Source: Anaerolineales bacterium UBA5195 (GTDB lineage: Bacteria; Chloroflexota; Anaerolineae; Anaerolineales; Villigracilaceae). From it: DNA of 64,000 bases. The stretch covers positions 232,044 to 296,043 of the forward strand of contig DHVZ01000011.1 of NCBI GenBank assembly GCA_002412925.1, given 5' to 3'. Each line of letters starts with the position of its first letter. Within the stretch, counting starts at the first letter, position 1. The notes below the pieces were generated by a model. That model was not told where the DNA came from. It did no database searches and was given only the letters and a program-made list of their open reading frames with translations. The position numbers and the translations under genes were made by a program. Positions 22,880 through 31,426 of the stretch are shown here, in pieces.

Positions 22880-22931
22880 TCAGGCTGTAAAAACCAAGTG
22901 CGTTGCCCTCGGTTTATGATAGACTCGTTTC

Positions 22932-23045
22932 ATGCCACAGATAATCGAACCCCACCTCGAATTACAGGGATTACGCCAGTATATGCTATCTGGTTTTAAG
23001 CCGCTGGCCAGCCCAGGGCGCTGGGTGGAAAAATTCAATGGCTGA
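22932..23045 (+). CDS. Candidate 37-residue small ORF overlapping the methyltransferase start
   Basis: ATG 22932 to TGA 23043-23045, reading MPQIIEPHLELQGLRQYM and ending RWVEKFNG. Its last codons overlap the first 8 bp of the next gene, as in translationally coupled pairs. No family recognised and no clear ribosome site, so it may be a leader peptide or chance. Confidence 0.3.
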   Translation: MPQIIEPHLELQGLRQYMLSGFKPLASPGRWVEKFNG

Positions 23046-24258
23046 ACTGATTCTCAAACCCGGACGTGAAAAATCACTCCTGCGCCGCCACCCCTGGATT
23101 TTTTCAGGGGCGCTCGATCAGGTGATTGGCGACCCGCAACCCGGTGAAACGGTGGAGGTGCTCACCTCGCAGCGCGAATTCCTGTCCAAAGCTGCCTATT
23201 CACCGTATTCCCAAATCCGCGCGCGGGTCTGGACTTTTAATGAAGGCGAACAGGTGGACGCGGACTTTTTTCGCCGCCGGATCGACTCAGCCCTCGCGTT
23301 AAGAACTATACTTTTTCCTTCCCCTCATTTTCCACAGGCAAATGGGGGGGCCGAGGGGGGTGTTTCGGACGCCCTGCGTCTCGTCCATGCCGAATCCGAT
23401 CACCTGCCCGGCCTGATCGTTGACCGTTATGGCGAGGTGCTCGTGCTCCAGTCGCTGACGGCGGGTTCCGAGCTCTGGCGCGAGACGCTGGCCGAGATTT
23501 TGCTCGAGAAAACCGGCGCCGCGGCCATCTACGAACGTTCTGATGCCGATGTGCGCGAACTGGAAGGTCTTGCCCCGCGCAACGGCCTCTTACGCGGCAC
23601 GCTTCCAGATCCCCGTATCGAGATTTCCGAAGGCAGCCTTAAATTCAAGGTCAATCTTGCCAGCGGCCACAAGACCGGTTTTTACCTCGACCAGCGCCGA
23701 AACCGCCAGCGCGTCGGTGAACTATCCAGAGACCGGGATGTGCTGAATTGTTTTTGCTATACGGGCGGGTTCAGCCTCCACGCGCTGGCGGGCGGGGCCA
23801 AATCTGTTTTATCGGTCGATTCGTCTGCTGAGGCGCTGGCCCTCGTGCAGGAAAACGCTGCCCTGAATGGACAGACGAGCGGCCACGAGTGGCGCGAAGC
23901 GGATGTCTTCCAAGCCTTGCGGAAGTTCCGGGATGAGCGCCGTTCCTTCGATCTGATCATCCTCGATCCCCCCAAATTTGCTGCCACCGTCTCGCAGGCT
24001 GAAAAAGCTGCGCGCGGTTACAAGGATATCAATCTGCTGGCTTTCAAGCTGCTGCGTCCCGGTGGGATCCTGGCGACCTTTTCGTGTTCGGGCGGCATCG
24101 ACGCCGCGCTCTTCCAGAAAATTGTCGCCGGGGCTGCCCTGGATGCCGGTGTGGAGGCCTCAATTGTCGAGCACCTGGCGCAGGATGGTGATCATCCCAT
24201 CAGCCTGCATTTCCCTGAAGGGGCGTATCTGAAGGGGTTGCTATGCGTGAAAGGTTAA
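23038..24258 (+). CDS. RlmI-like class I rRNA (cytosine-5) methyltransferase
   Basis: ATG 23038 (MAELILKPGREKSLLRRHPWIFSG, a typical PUA-domain start); 406 residues. Order: PUA domain (1-80), an EEHEE linker domain (LVHAESDHLPGLIVDRYG), then a Rossmann methyltransferase with FYLDQRRNR, SAM motif LNCFCYTGGFSLHA, acidic SVDSSAEAL, and catalytic LDPPKFA with a Cys in FSCSGG. The family methylates C5 of a cytosine in 23S rRNA (C1962 in E. coli for RlmI). Residues about 92-110 (ILFPSPHFPQANGGAEGG) form an insert not expected in the family, coded by a repeat-like, G-run-rich DNA stretch (23312-23365). Confidence 0.88.
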   Translation: MAELILKPGREKSLLRRHPWIFSGALDQVIGDPQPGETVEVLTSQREFLSKAAYSPYSQIRARVWTFNEGEQVDADFFRRRIDSALALRTILFPSPHFPQANGGAEGGVSDALRLVHAESDHLPGLIVDRYGEVLVLQSLTAGSELWRETLAEILLEKTGAAAIYERSDADVRELEGLAPRNGLLRGTLPDPRIEISEGSLKFKVNLASGHKTGFYLDQRRNRQRVGELSRDRDVLNCFCYTGGFSLHALAGGAKSVLSVDSSAEALALVQENAALNGQTSGHEWREADVFQALRKFRDERRSFDLIILDPPKFAATVSQAEKAARGYKDINLLAFKLLRPGGILATFSCSGGIDAALFQKIVAGAALDAGVEASIVEHLAQDGDHPISLHFPEGAYLKGLLCVKG

Positions 24259-24261
24259 CAA

Positions 24262-24291
24262 AAAATACCGGGGCGCTTGCCACGGTATTTT
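24262..24291. terminator. Bidirectional terminator between convergent genes
   Basis: AAAATACCG (24262-24270), 12-nt loop, CGGTATTTT (24283-24291). Confidence 0.75.
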
Positions 24292-24320
24292 CTAACGTCC
24301 AACGGCTAACAGCTTAAAAC

Positions 24321-24551
24321 CTAATCATCATCCCCCAGCGCGGCAATCGCGCGAAACAGGCCAAAGACCAGCAGGCCCAGTTGGATGGCTTCGGTGGCCG
24401 TAATCATGCTTTCGCGGCCTTGTTTCTTGGCGCGGCGGCGCAGCAGCATGGCTGCAATCACACCCGCTCCCGCGCCGGCCAGCGCACCGATGACAACGGG
24501 GTTGGCGCGCGAGGCTTGATAGACTTCGATTTCCTCATTTTTGGGGGTCAT
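24321..24551 (-). CDS. Small one/two-helix membrane protein, unknown
   Basis: 76 residues, with a glycine-rich membrane helix (VVIGALAGAGAGVIAAMLL, residues about 19-37), a basic patch RRRAKKQGR, and a second hydrophobic stretch (EAIQLGLLVFGLFRAIAAL). Its ATG overlaps the stop of the upstream membrane-protein gene by 4 bp (ATGA), so both form one operon. No family recognised. Confidence 0.75.
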   Translation of the reverse strand: MTPKNEEIEVYQASRANPVVIGALAGAGAGVIAAMLLRRRAKKQGRESMITATEAIQLGLLVFGLFRAIAALGDDD

Positions 24552-24970
24552 TTTTTCTCCTCGCTTTTCACGAACAGTCCCAACCAGGATTTGATCACCA
24601 ACACTGGTTTAATGATTTTATCCGCCCACAGGCTGACCTGGGCATTGAACCAGAGCGCGTATTCCTGCGCGAGGCCGGTATAGCGCGGCGAGACTTTCAG
24701 CAGGCGTGTCAGACCATAGGCCATGGCGATTGTCAGCGCCAGGATGACGAGCATCAGCAGCATCATCGGGATGATGATCCAGATGGCAGCGATGTCGGCC
24801 CACAAGCTGACGCCAGGGCGGCTGCCTGTCGCCGCGAAAATCGATAAGGCGGCCAATCCGACCCCGATCAGGGTCACAAGGATGACGGGGAGAATGATCT
24901 GACGAGTCACGTCGCGGCGGTGCTTGGCATAGCTTTCGCGTTCGGGTCGCGGAACCGGGAATTTATTCAT
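24548..24970 (-). CDS. Membrane protein, unknown function
   Basis: 140 residues from ATG 24970 (AGGGGT upstream). A charged N-terminus with RPERESYAKHRRD precedes two membrane helices (about 24-48 and 62-88), and a C-terminal amphipathic part ends KSEEKK. Co-transcribed with the following 76-residue membrane protein through a 4-bp overlap. I recognise no family; the pair could be a two-subunit membrane complex. Confidence 0.75.
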   Translation of the reverse strand: MNKFPVPRPERESYAKHRRDVTRQIILPVILVTLIGVGLAALSIFAATGSRPGVSLWADIAAIWIIIPMMLLMLVILALTIAMAYGLTRLLKVSPRYTGLAQEYALWFNAQVSLWADKIIKPVLVIKSWLGLFVKSEEKK

Positions 24971-24988
24971 ACCCCTATTTTAACACAA

Positions 24989-25020
24989 ACAGGGGCGCAG
25001 CAACACCACTGCGCCCCTGT
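24989..25020 (-). terminator. Terminator of the malic enzyme gene
   Basis: ACAGGGGCGCAG (24989-25000) and CTGCGCCCCTGT (25009-25020), a perfect 12-bp stem. On the minus strand it is followed by TTGTGTTAAAAT. Confidence 0.75.
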
Positions 25021-25033
25021 CCGAATCGAGGTC

Positions 25034-27298
25034 TTATTTCTTCCGGTTCATCCCATCCATCACAGCGACGGCCGCCATCTGGACGATGGCGTTGACATCG
25101 TCACCGGCTTGCAGGACATGGATGGGTGCGCCCATGCCGAGCAGGATTGGGCCGATGGCCTTGGCATTGCCCAGGCGGGCCAGCAGTTTGTAGGCGATGT
25201 TGGCCGATTCGAGCGAGGGGAAAACCAGCACGTTGGCATCTTTGACGGCGCTGAAGGGGAAGCGTTCTTCCATCAGTTCGGACACCACCGCGGTATCCGC
25301 CTGCATCTCACCATCCACCACGAAATCACCGCGTTTCTTGGTCAGAGCCACGGCCTTGCTGACTTTATCGGAAAGCGGGTGGGGGGAGGAGCCGAAGTTG
25401 GAGAAGGACAGGAAGGCCACGCGCGGTTCGATTTCCATCTTGCGGGCGAATTCGGCTGCGAGGCAGGCAATTTCAGCCAGGTCTTCGGCAGAGGGGTCGA
25501 TGTTGACGGTGGCATCGGTGAAGAAGAAGGTCTTGTCGCCGATGATCATGATGTATACGCCCGCAGCGCGGGTCACGCCTTTGGCCGTGTGGTGGATTTG
25601 CAGGGCTGGCCGGATGACTTCGGGATACTCGTGGGTCAGCCCGGCCACGAAAGCGTCGGCGTCACCCAGCTTGACCATCATCGCGCCCAGCACGTTCGGA
25701 TCCTGGAGAAGCTGCCTGGCCTTCTTCGGGGTAATGCCTTTGCGCTGGCGGATTTCGTAATAGGCCTGGATATACTTTTCGAGCTTCTCGAAGCGCGCAG
25801 GGTCAACTACTTCTGGTTCGAAGGTTAGACCGAGCAGCTTGGCTTTTTCGGTGATGATTTCCTGGCGGCCAATCAGCACCGGGGTGGCGATGCCCTCGTC
25901 CATAACCTGGGCTGCCGCGCGGATGATCTTGGTCTCTTCGCCTTCACCGAAGACAACACGCTTCTTGCCTTTGCTGGCGCGGGCTTTATTCATGATGAAG
26001 TAGCGCACCTGTTCGCCCTTGCCGAGGCGGAAAGCGAGCTGTTCGCGATACTCATCCATGTCGATTTTCTTGCGGGCTACGCCGGTTTCCATGGCGGCCT
26101 GGGCCACAGCCGGGGCCTCCCAGAGCAAGACACGCGGATCGAGCGGCTTCGGGATGATATACTCCGGGCCGAATTTCATGCTGTCCACGCCGTAAGCGCG
26201 CAGGACAGAATCGGGCACATCTTCCTTGGCCAGGTCGCTGAGCGCCTGCGAGGCGGCAAACTTCATCTCTTCATTGATGGCCTTGGCGCGCACATCCAAG
26301 GCGCCACGGAAGATGAAGGGGAAGCCCAGCACGTTGTTGATCTGGTTGGGGTAGTCAGAGCGGCCGGTGGCGACGATCACATCCGGACGGGCTTCCTTGG
26401 CCAGTTCGTATTTAATTTCTGGGTCGGGGTTGGCCATGGCGAAGATCAGCGGCGATTCGGCCATGGATTTGACCATTTCGGGAGTGAGAACGTTGGCGAT
26501 AGATAGCCCGTAGAACACGTCTGCCTCACGCACGGCATCGGCCAGGGTCCGGCGGTCGGTATCGGTCGCGAAGCGCTCTTTGTACTTGTTCATGCCTTCG
26601 GCGCGGCCTTTGTAGACCACACCTTTGCTGTCACAGAGCATGATATTCTCGCGCTTGACGCCCCAGCGGATGGCGAGTTCCGCGCACGAGATGGCGGCTG
26701 CCCCTGCGCCAGAAATCACCATGCGGATATCCGCGTGTTTCTTGCCGATGATTTGAAGCGCATTTGCAAGCGCGGCGGAGGAGATAATGGCTGTGCCATG
26801 CTGGTCATCGTGAAAAACCGGGATATCCAGCATTCCCTTGAGTGTCTCTTCGATGTAGAAACACTCAGGCGCTTTGATATCTTCCAGATTGATTCCGCCG
26901 AAGGTGGGCGCAATCGCCCTGGCGACATTGATGATTTCTTCGGGGTCATGACTGTCAACTTCAATGTCGAAGACATCCACATCGGCAAATTTCTTAAAGA
27001 GCACACCCTTGCCTTCCATGACGGGTTTGCTGGCCAGTGCGCCTCGGTCCCCCAGGCCAAGGATGGCGGTGCCGTTGGTGAGCACGGCGACCAGGTTGCC
27101 CTTGGACGTATATTCATAGGCAGCCTCAGGGTCTTTTTCAATCTCCAGAACGGGGATTGCCACACCCGGTGTATACGCCAGGCTCAAATCGCGCTGGGTA
27201 TCCATCGGTTTGGTCGGGACAACTGCAATTTTGCCCGGTTTGCCCTTCAGGCGGTGATATTCCAGGGCATCTTCGCGGGTGATGGTGACTTTTGCCAT
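25034..27298 (-). CDS. maeB: NADP-type malic enzyme with C-terminal phosphotransacetylase-like domain
   Basis: Start at the second ATG (27298): GGAGG abuts the first ATG (27304) but is 6 nt from the second. 754 residues, the usual length of MaeB-type enzymes. The malic enzyme half (1-425) has YTPGVA, TNGTAILGLGDRGALASKPVMEGK, the metal and substrate region FHDDQHGTA, and the NAD(P) loop SGAGAAAISCAEL. The second half (about 430-750) resembles phosphate acetyltransferase (FGEGEETKIIRAA, AFVAGLTHEYPE, GDKTFFFTDATVN, FSNFGSSPHP) and is a regulatory, non-catalytic domain in known members. It converts malate to pyruvate and CO2, linking the TCA cycle to acetyl-CoA metabolism. Transcribed alone. 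Confidence 0.93.
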   Translation of the reverse strand: MAKVTITREDALEYHRLKGKPGKIAVVPTKPMDTQRDLSLAYTPGVAIPVLEIEKDPEAAYEYTSKGNLVAVLTNGTAILGLGDRGALASKPVMEGKGVLFKKFADVDVFDIEVDSHDPEEIINVARAIAPTFGGINLEDIKAPECFYIEETLKGMLDIPVFHDDQHGTAIISSAALANALQIIGKKHADIRMVISGAGAAAISCAELAIRWGVKRENIMLCDSKGVVYKGRAEGMNKYKERFATDTDRRTLADAVREADVFYGLSIANVLTPEMVKSMAESPLIFAMANPDPEIKYELAKEARPDVIVATGRSDYPNQINNVLGFPFIFRGALDVRAKAINEEMKFAASQALSDLAKEDVPDSVLRAYGVDSMKFGPEYIIPKPLDPRVLLWEAPAVAQAAMETGVARKKIDMDEYREQLAFRLGKGEQVRYFIMNKARASKGKKRVVFGEGEETKIIRAAAQVMDEGIATPVLIGRQEIITEKAKLLGLTFEPEVVDPARFEKLEKYIQAYYEIRQRKGITPKKARQLLQDPNVLGAMMVKLGDADAFVAGLTHEYPEVIRPALQIHHTAKGVTRAAGVYIMIIGDKTFFFTDATVNIDPSAEDLAEIACLAAEFARKMEIEPRVAFLSFSNFGSSPHPLSDKVSKAVALTKKRGDFVVDGEMQADTAVVSELMEERFPFSAVKDANVLVFPSLESANIAYKLLARLGNAKAIGPILLGMGAPIHVLQAGDDVNAIVQMAAVAVMDGMNRKK

Positions 27299-27806
27299 TG
27301 ACATCCTCCTCAGGTGAATTAGGTCTTCTCATTATGGCATGATTTGACCTGTGCAGTAAGTTCTGTTTGTCACTATTTGATATGACCTATGCCAGTTTCT
27401 TCCCTTCCCCGGGCAAAAAGCTGGTTTTTGGCGAGGCGGCGGGTTGGATGATAAAAAAACACAACAATTTGTTAATAATCATGTATAATTAAGCGCACCT
27501 TGTGCAAACAAGCTTGCCGCCTGATTGATACGGCCACGGCGTTTGAAATACCTGGATATGAACCTGTTCTGCCTGCCACACTATGCAGGCGCTTTCTGAA
27601 GTCACCCTTTCTGTTACCAATTTTCGGGATGGGTTGATATTAGAGAAAACCGATTTCATAATTACCTGTAGCCCAGATGGTCTCGGACTGTCTGGCTCAG
27701 TGTACCTTCCCCAGAGGCTTTAGCAAAAAACACTGGAGAGGGTGTCTCCGGGTTTACTACCACAGCCGTGGCCTGCGCAGGCAGGTCGACGGTTGTGTGT
27801 TTTAAG
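27299..27806. other. Intergenic region between divergent maeB and recX
   Basis: About 500 bp without a credible gene. Promoters for both neighbours must lie here; an A/T-rich stretch with GTATAATTAAG stands near 27483-27493. Nothing else was recognised. Confidence 0.5.
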
Positions 27807-28469
27807 ATGAGAAAAATAACGGCGATTGAAGCCCAGAAAAAGAATCCCAATCGGGTAAATCTCTACCTGGATGACCAGTTTGCTTTTGGGTTATCTCGCA
27901 TTGTGGCAGCCTGGCTGTCAGCGGGGCAAACCCTGAGTGACGAAAAGATCGCCGCATTGCAAATTGAGGATGCGCGTGAAGTAGCCATGCAGAAGGCCCT
28001 GCGCTTTCTAGGCTACCGGCCCCGTTCAATGCAAGAAGTGCGCGCAAATTTGGAGAAACATGAAATCCCTGAAGCCGTGATCGAGTCTACCTTGAAACGG
28101 CTTCAAGAAAATGGTTTGTTGAACGACCAGGAATTTGCTCAGGCGTGGGTGGAAAACCGCAACACATTCCGTCCACGCAGCCGCCGCGCCCTGTCAATGG
28201 AACTGCGCCGCAAGGGTCTCGATGACGAGATTGTCCAAAAAGTTTTGGATGAAAACGTTGCTGAAGACGCCCTGGCGCTGGAAGCCGCACGAAAGTATGT
28301 GCGCAAAGTGCAGGGACTGGCATGGCAGGATTTCCGCCAAAAGCTGGGTGGCTTTTTAGGACGCCGGGGTTTTTCCTACGGTGTCACCGCCCAGGTCCTT
28401 CGGGAGATTTGGGCTGAACTCCACCCAGGCGGCAACCAAACTTATCTTGATCATGAGGAAATACTATGA
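27807..28469 (+). CDS. recX: RecX-family regulatory protein
   Basis: Start at ATG 27807 (MRKITAIEAQKKNPNRVNLYLDD); the frame extends 13 codons upstream without family-like sequence. 220 residues with three-helix RecX repeats: ALRFLGYRPRSMQEVRANLEKHEIPEAVIESTLKRLQENGLLNDQEFAQAWVENR, then a second and third repeat (RRALSMELRRKGLDDEIVQKVL; FRQKLGGFLGRRGFSYGVTAQVL). RecX inhibits or modulates RecA filaments. RecA is not in the window. The stop overlaps the start of the RNase Y gene by 4 bp, a recX-rny pairing that implies co-translation. Confidence 0.9.
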   Translation: MRKITAIEAQKKNPNRVNLYLDDQFAFGLSRIVAAWLSAGQTLSDEKIAALQIEDAREVAMQKALRFLGYRPRSMQEVRANLEKHEIPEAVIESTLKRLQENGLLNDQEFAQAWVENRNTFRPRSRRALSMELRRKGLDDEIVQKVLDENVAEDALALEAARKYVRKVQGLAWQDFRQKLGGFLGRRGFSYGVTAQVLREIWAELHPGGNQTYLDHEEIL

Positions 28470-30004
28470 ATTTGATCCCTATTTTAATTACCGTTGTTAC
28501 CGGTCTGGTAATGCTGGCCGTGGGCATTGCGGTGGGCAATTATGTGACCCGTACCCAGGCCGAGAAGAAGCGCTTGGAAGAGGCGACAAAGGCGAAAAGC
28601 ATCCTCCAGGATGCGACCGACCGGGCTGCGAAAGTGGAACTGGACGCCCGCGATCGCGCCTTGAAAATTGTCCAGTCGGCGGAAAATGATCTTACCCAGC
28701 GTCGCAATGAGCTTAACCGTGAAACGGAACGCCTGGACCGCCGCCGCGCCGAGTTGGATGGCCGTGTGGAGAAGCTCGAACAACGCGAACAGACGCTGAA
28801 CAAGCGTCAGAGCACGATTGATCGGCGCGCCAACGAAGTCGAAAAAGTCCATGAAGAGCAGATGGAAAAACTTCGGCAAATTGCTGAAATGACCCAGGAA
28901 GAAGCGCGAAAAATCTTATTGGACGAAGTGGAAAAAGATGCCCGTAATGACATGGCGCGCATTATCCGCCAGATTGAGGCTGAGGCGCGCGAAGAAGGCG
29001 AAAAACGCGCCCGCAACTTAATCGCGGATGCAATCCAGCGGGTGGCTTCTGAGCATGTCTCCGAGGTGACTTCGGCAGTGGTGACCCTGCCGAACGAAGA
29101 GATGAAGGGCCGCATCGTGGGTCGCAACGGGCGCAACATCCGTGCGTTTGAACAGGCTGCCGGGGTGGATGTGATCGTGGACGATACCCCCGAATCAGTT
29201 ACCATTTCTTGTTTTGACTCTGTCCGGCGGGAGATTGCCCGCCGTGCTTTGACCCGCTTGACACTGGATGGCCGCATCCACCCGGCGCATATTGAAAAAG
29301 TGATTGAAGATGAAACCAAGGCGGTCGAAAAAGTCATGGCTGAAGCGGGGGAACAGGCAGCTTTTGATGCCGGTGTCGCAGGTCTGCATCCTGAACTTTT
29401 AAAAATGATGGGACGCTTGAAATATCGTACTTCCTATGGGCAGAATCAACTGGCCCACGCCGTGGAAGTTGCGAAACTGGGCGGCATCCTGGCGGCCGAA
29501 CTGGGCGCAAACGTGGAAATTGCCAAAGCTGGCGCATTCTTGCACGATATTGGCAAGGCCATGGATCACAACCAGGAAGGCACTCATGCGGCGCTGGGCG
29601 CGGAGTTCTGCAAACGCTATGGCGTTCATCCTTTAGTGGTCAACGCCATTGCAGCGCACCATCACGAAGTGGAGCAGGAAACGGTGGAAGCGGTGATTGC
29701 CGAAGCTGCCGACGCCATCTCAGGCGCGCGCCCCGGCGCCCGTCGCGAAGATTTGGAAGCCTACATCAAGCGCATCCGCACACTCGAAGAAATGGCGACC
29801 TCCTTTGAAGGGGTTTCGCAAGCCTTTGCCATCCAGGCGGGCCGTGAAGTGCGGATTATTGTGCGCCCTGAAGAAATCGACGACCTGGCCTCCACGCGCC
29901 TGGCGCGCGACATCGCCAAGAAAATCGAAGAGACCATGCAGTACCCCGGTCAGATCAAGGTGACGGTCATCCGCGAGACCCGCGCTGTAGATTACGCCAA
30001 ATAA
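28466..30004 (+). CDS. rny: Ribonuclease Y
   Basis: 512 residues, the canonical length. An N-terminal membrane anchor (residues 5-25) is followed by a long coiled coil (about 30-190, rich in E/R/Q), a KH domain with MKGRIVGRNGRNIRAFE (about 212-228), and an HD domain with AGAFLHDIGKAMDH (about 350-363), then AIAAHHHEVE and ETRAVDYAK at the end. RNase Y starts bulk mRNA decay in many bacteria lacking RNase E. ATG overlaps the recX stop (ATGA). A terminator follows. Confidence 0.96.
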   Translation: MNLIPILITVVTGLVMLAVGIAVGNYVTRTQAEKKRLEEATKAKSILQDATDRAAKVELDARDRALKIVQSAENDLTQRRNELNRETERLDRRRAELDGRVEKLEQREQTLNKRQSTIDRRANEVEKVHEEQMEKLRQIAEMTQEEARKILLDEVEKDARNDMARIIRQIEAEAREEGEKRARNLIADAIQRVASEHVSEVTSAVVTLPNEEMKGRIVGRNGRNIRAFEQAAGVDVIVDDTPESVTISCFDSVRREIARRALTRLTLDGRIHPAHIEKVIEDETKAVEKVMAEAGEQAAFDAGVAGLHPELLKMMGRLKYRTSYGQNQLAHAVEVAKLGGILAAELGANVEIAKAGAFLHDIGKAMDHNQEGTHAALGAEFCKRYGVHPLVVNAIAAHHHEVEQETVEAVIAEAADAISGARPGARREDLEAYIKRIRTLEEMATSFEGVSQAFAIQAGREVRIIVRPEEIDDLASTRLARDIAKKIEETMQYPGQIKVTVIRETRAVDYAK

Positions 30005-30028
30005 AACCAGCCTGAGGGTTTTTTCCGG

Positions 30029-30064
30029 ATAGAAAAGCCAGGACAGATGCCCCGGCTTTTCTAT
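30029..30064 (+). terminator. Terminator after rny
   Basis: ATAGAAAAGCC (30029-30039), 14-nt loop, GGCTTTTCTAT (30054-30064), then TTAAAA. Confidence 0.75.
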
Positions 30065-30093
30065 TTAAAAAAACTACAGATTTTCAGTTTTCA

Positions 30094-30192
30094 GGCTCTT
30101 TGGGAATCTCCGTGGTAAGACCCCAAAATGCGGCACCCTTTACCCCGTACCCTGTAAACACATCAGGGCAGGCGGAGAATCCTGGAGGCCCT
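30094..30192 (+). ncRNA. Repeated candidate structured RNA element, copy 2
   Basis: Same order of conserved blocks as copies 1 and 3. The stem here is CCCTG/CAGGG where the others have CCCCG/CGGGG, a paired C-G to T-A change that keeps the helix. An extra CCCCGTA precedes it, like a small tandem duplication. It lies 370 nt upstream of the first exopolysaccharide gene, with palindromic repeat H between. Confidence 0.45.
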
Positions 30193-30388
30193 GTATGCAA
30201 TTGGGATCCTTTAAGTATGGCTCTGGTATTAAACCAGGGTAATGATCTCGAAAATCCCCCAACTGGCTGATGTGAATATCACCTGATAGGTGGATATGCC
30301 CGATGGATTTTTGTTATAGAATGAATTATTGCGTTTTCCAGAAAGCATTTTGGCGCTACTGCTCATCTCTTGGGATTTCTCTATTTTC

Positions 30389-30482
30389 ATTAGTTCACGA
30401 AACGTTTTTGGGGTGTGTGGCGGGCATGCACCCGCCACACACCCCAAAAATCGGAAATTCCCCCAATTTTCGTGAAGTTCTG
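30389..30482. repeat. Dispersed palindromic repeat, full copy (H)
   Basis: Core TTTTTGGGGTGTGTGGCGGG (from 30405) returns to CCCGCCACACACCCCAAAAA (to 30450), a 20-bp stem with a 6-nt turn. Outer arms are ATTAGTTCACGAAACG and CAATTTTCGTGAAGTTCTG. It is 80 nt upstream of the first gene of the exopolysaccharide cluster. Other bases of 30193-30562 show no gene. Confidence 0.85.
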
Positions 30483-30562
30483 TTTTCCTTGAACATGGCG
30501 CGTAGATATGTCTCTAACCATTACATTATTGCCAGGGTTGTAATTATTAAAGGGAAAGACGA

Positions 30563-31426
30563 ATGACTGATTTGAAGAATTCCGTATTGGTGCTGTTTGT
30601 CTATATCTTTGCCATTTTTGGCGTTGCTCAAATCGATTTTGTTGAGCAAAATCTAATCAATTTTGAACCAGTGTTCTTCATTTTGGTTGCGCTGGCAGTT
30701 TTATCGGCACTTGTTGTTGTGCCATTTACAAATCTTTCGATATATCAGTTCCTGATTTTTTGGGCGGCGATTTATACCATCACTCGCATCATTTATTGGC
30801 AGGTGACAACGGTACAGTTGATCCAAATAATTATTCTGGAGTTTGTGTTGATAGAGATTGCTGCTGGCCTTGCTTTTGAAATTGGCCGCCAATTGAGGCA
30901 AGTATCCCGCCTGGTTGATAAATTTACAGCCATTACCTACCCCAATCGAACCTTGGATTTGCGGACAGCCGGAGATCGAATTAGCACCGAACTGACTCGC
31001 AGCCGACGTTACAGCCGTCCATTGTCTTTGCTGGTTGTCCAAATGGACAAGCTCGAAGCTCAGCAAGTTTTAGAAAAGGATGAATCATTACAGCGCGATA
31101 TCTTGACTCGTTTTGCGGCGGCAAGAATCGGTCAGATTGTCAACGACCAGGCACGTGAAAATGACCTGATCTTACGCGATTCTGAAAACCGTTTTATCCT
31201 GATTTGCCCGGAAACCGAACAATTAAATTCAACCATACTTGCCCAACGAATTTCAAGATCTGCGGCAGAAATTATTGGCGCAAAGGTCCGCTGGGGAGTT
31301 TCATCATTTCCAGACGAGGCACTAACTTTTGATGATTTGGTCGAGAAGGCTGCAGCACGCCTCAGCGAGGAATTGCCAGACCAAGCCTCCGTTTCTGTCG
31401 AAGACAGACAATTATATAAATCATGA
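30563..31426 (+). CDS. Membrane protein with degenerate GGDEF domain
   Basis: 287 residues. The first 110 hold four membrane helices; then a helical linker (RQLRQVSRLVDKFTAITYPN) leads to a GGDEF-fold domain (about 130-275). It is recognisable from SRRYSRPLSLLVVQMDKLE, the middle helix QRDILTRFAAARIGQIVNDQARENDLILR and the strand FILICPET. Where GGDEF should stand the sequence reads DSENR, so diguanylate cyclase activity is not expected; it may be a sensor or scaffold. It opens the exopolysaccharide operon and overlaps the sugar-transferase gene by 4 bp (ATGA), implying a regulatory link to polymer initiation. Family assignment is by pattern only. Confidence 0.75.
   Translation: MTDLKNSVLVLFVYIFAIFGVAQIDFVEQNLINFEPVFFILVALAVLSALVVVPFTNLSIYQFLIFWAAIYTITRIIYWQVTTVQLIQIIILEFVLIEIAAGLAFEIGRQLRQVSRLVDKFTAITYPNRTLDLRTAGDRISTELTRSRRYSRPLSLLVVQMDKLEAQQVLEKDESLQRDILTRFAAARIGQIVNDQARENDLILRDSENRFILICPETEQLNSTILAQRISRSAAEIIGAKVRWGVSSFPDEALTFDDLVEKAAARLSEELPDQASVSVEDRQLYKS

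Noticed and set aside
27662..27850. A 62-codon minus-strand open frame with a hydrophobic start, upstream of recX
   Set aside because: Begins at a TTG without ribosome site and overlaps the recX start antisense.
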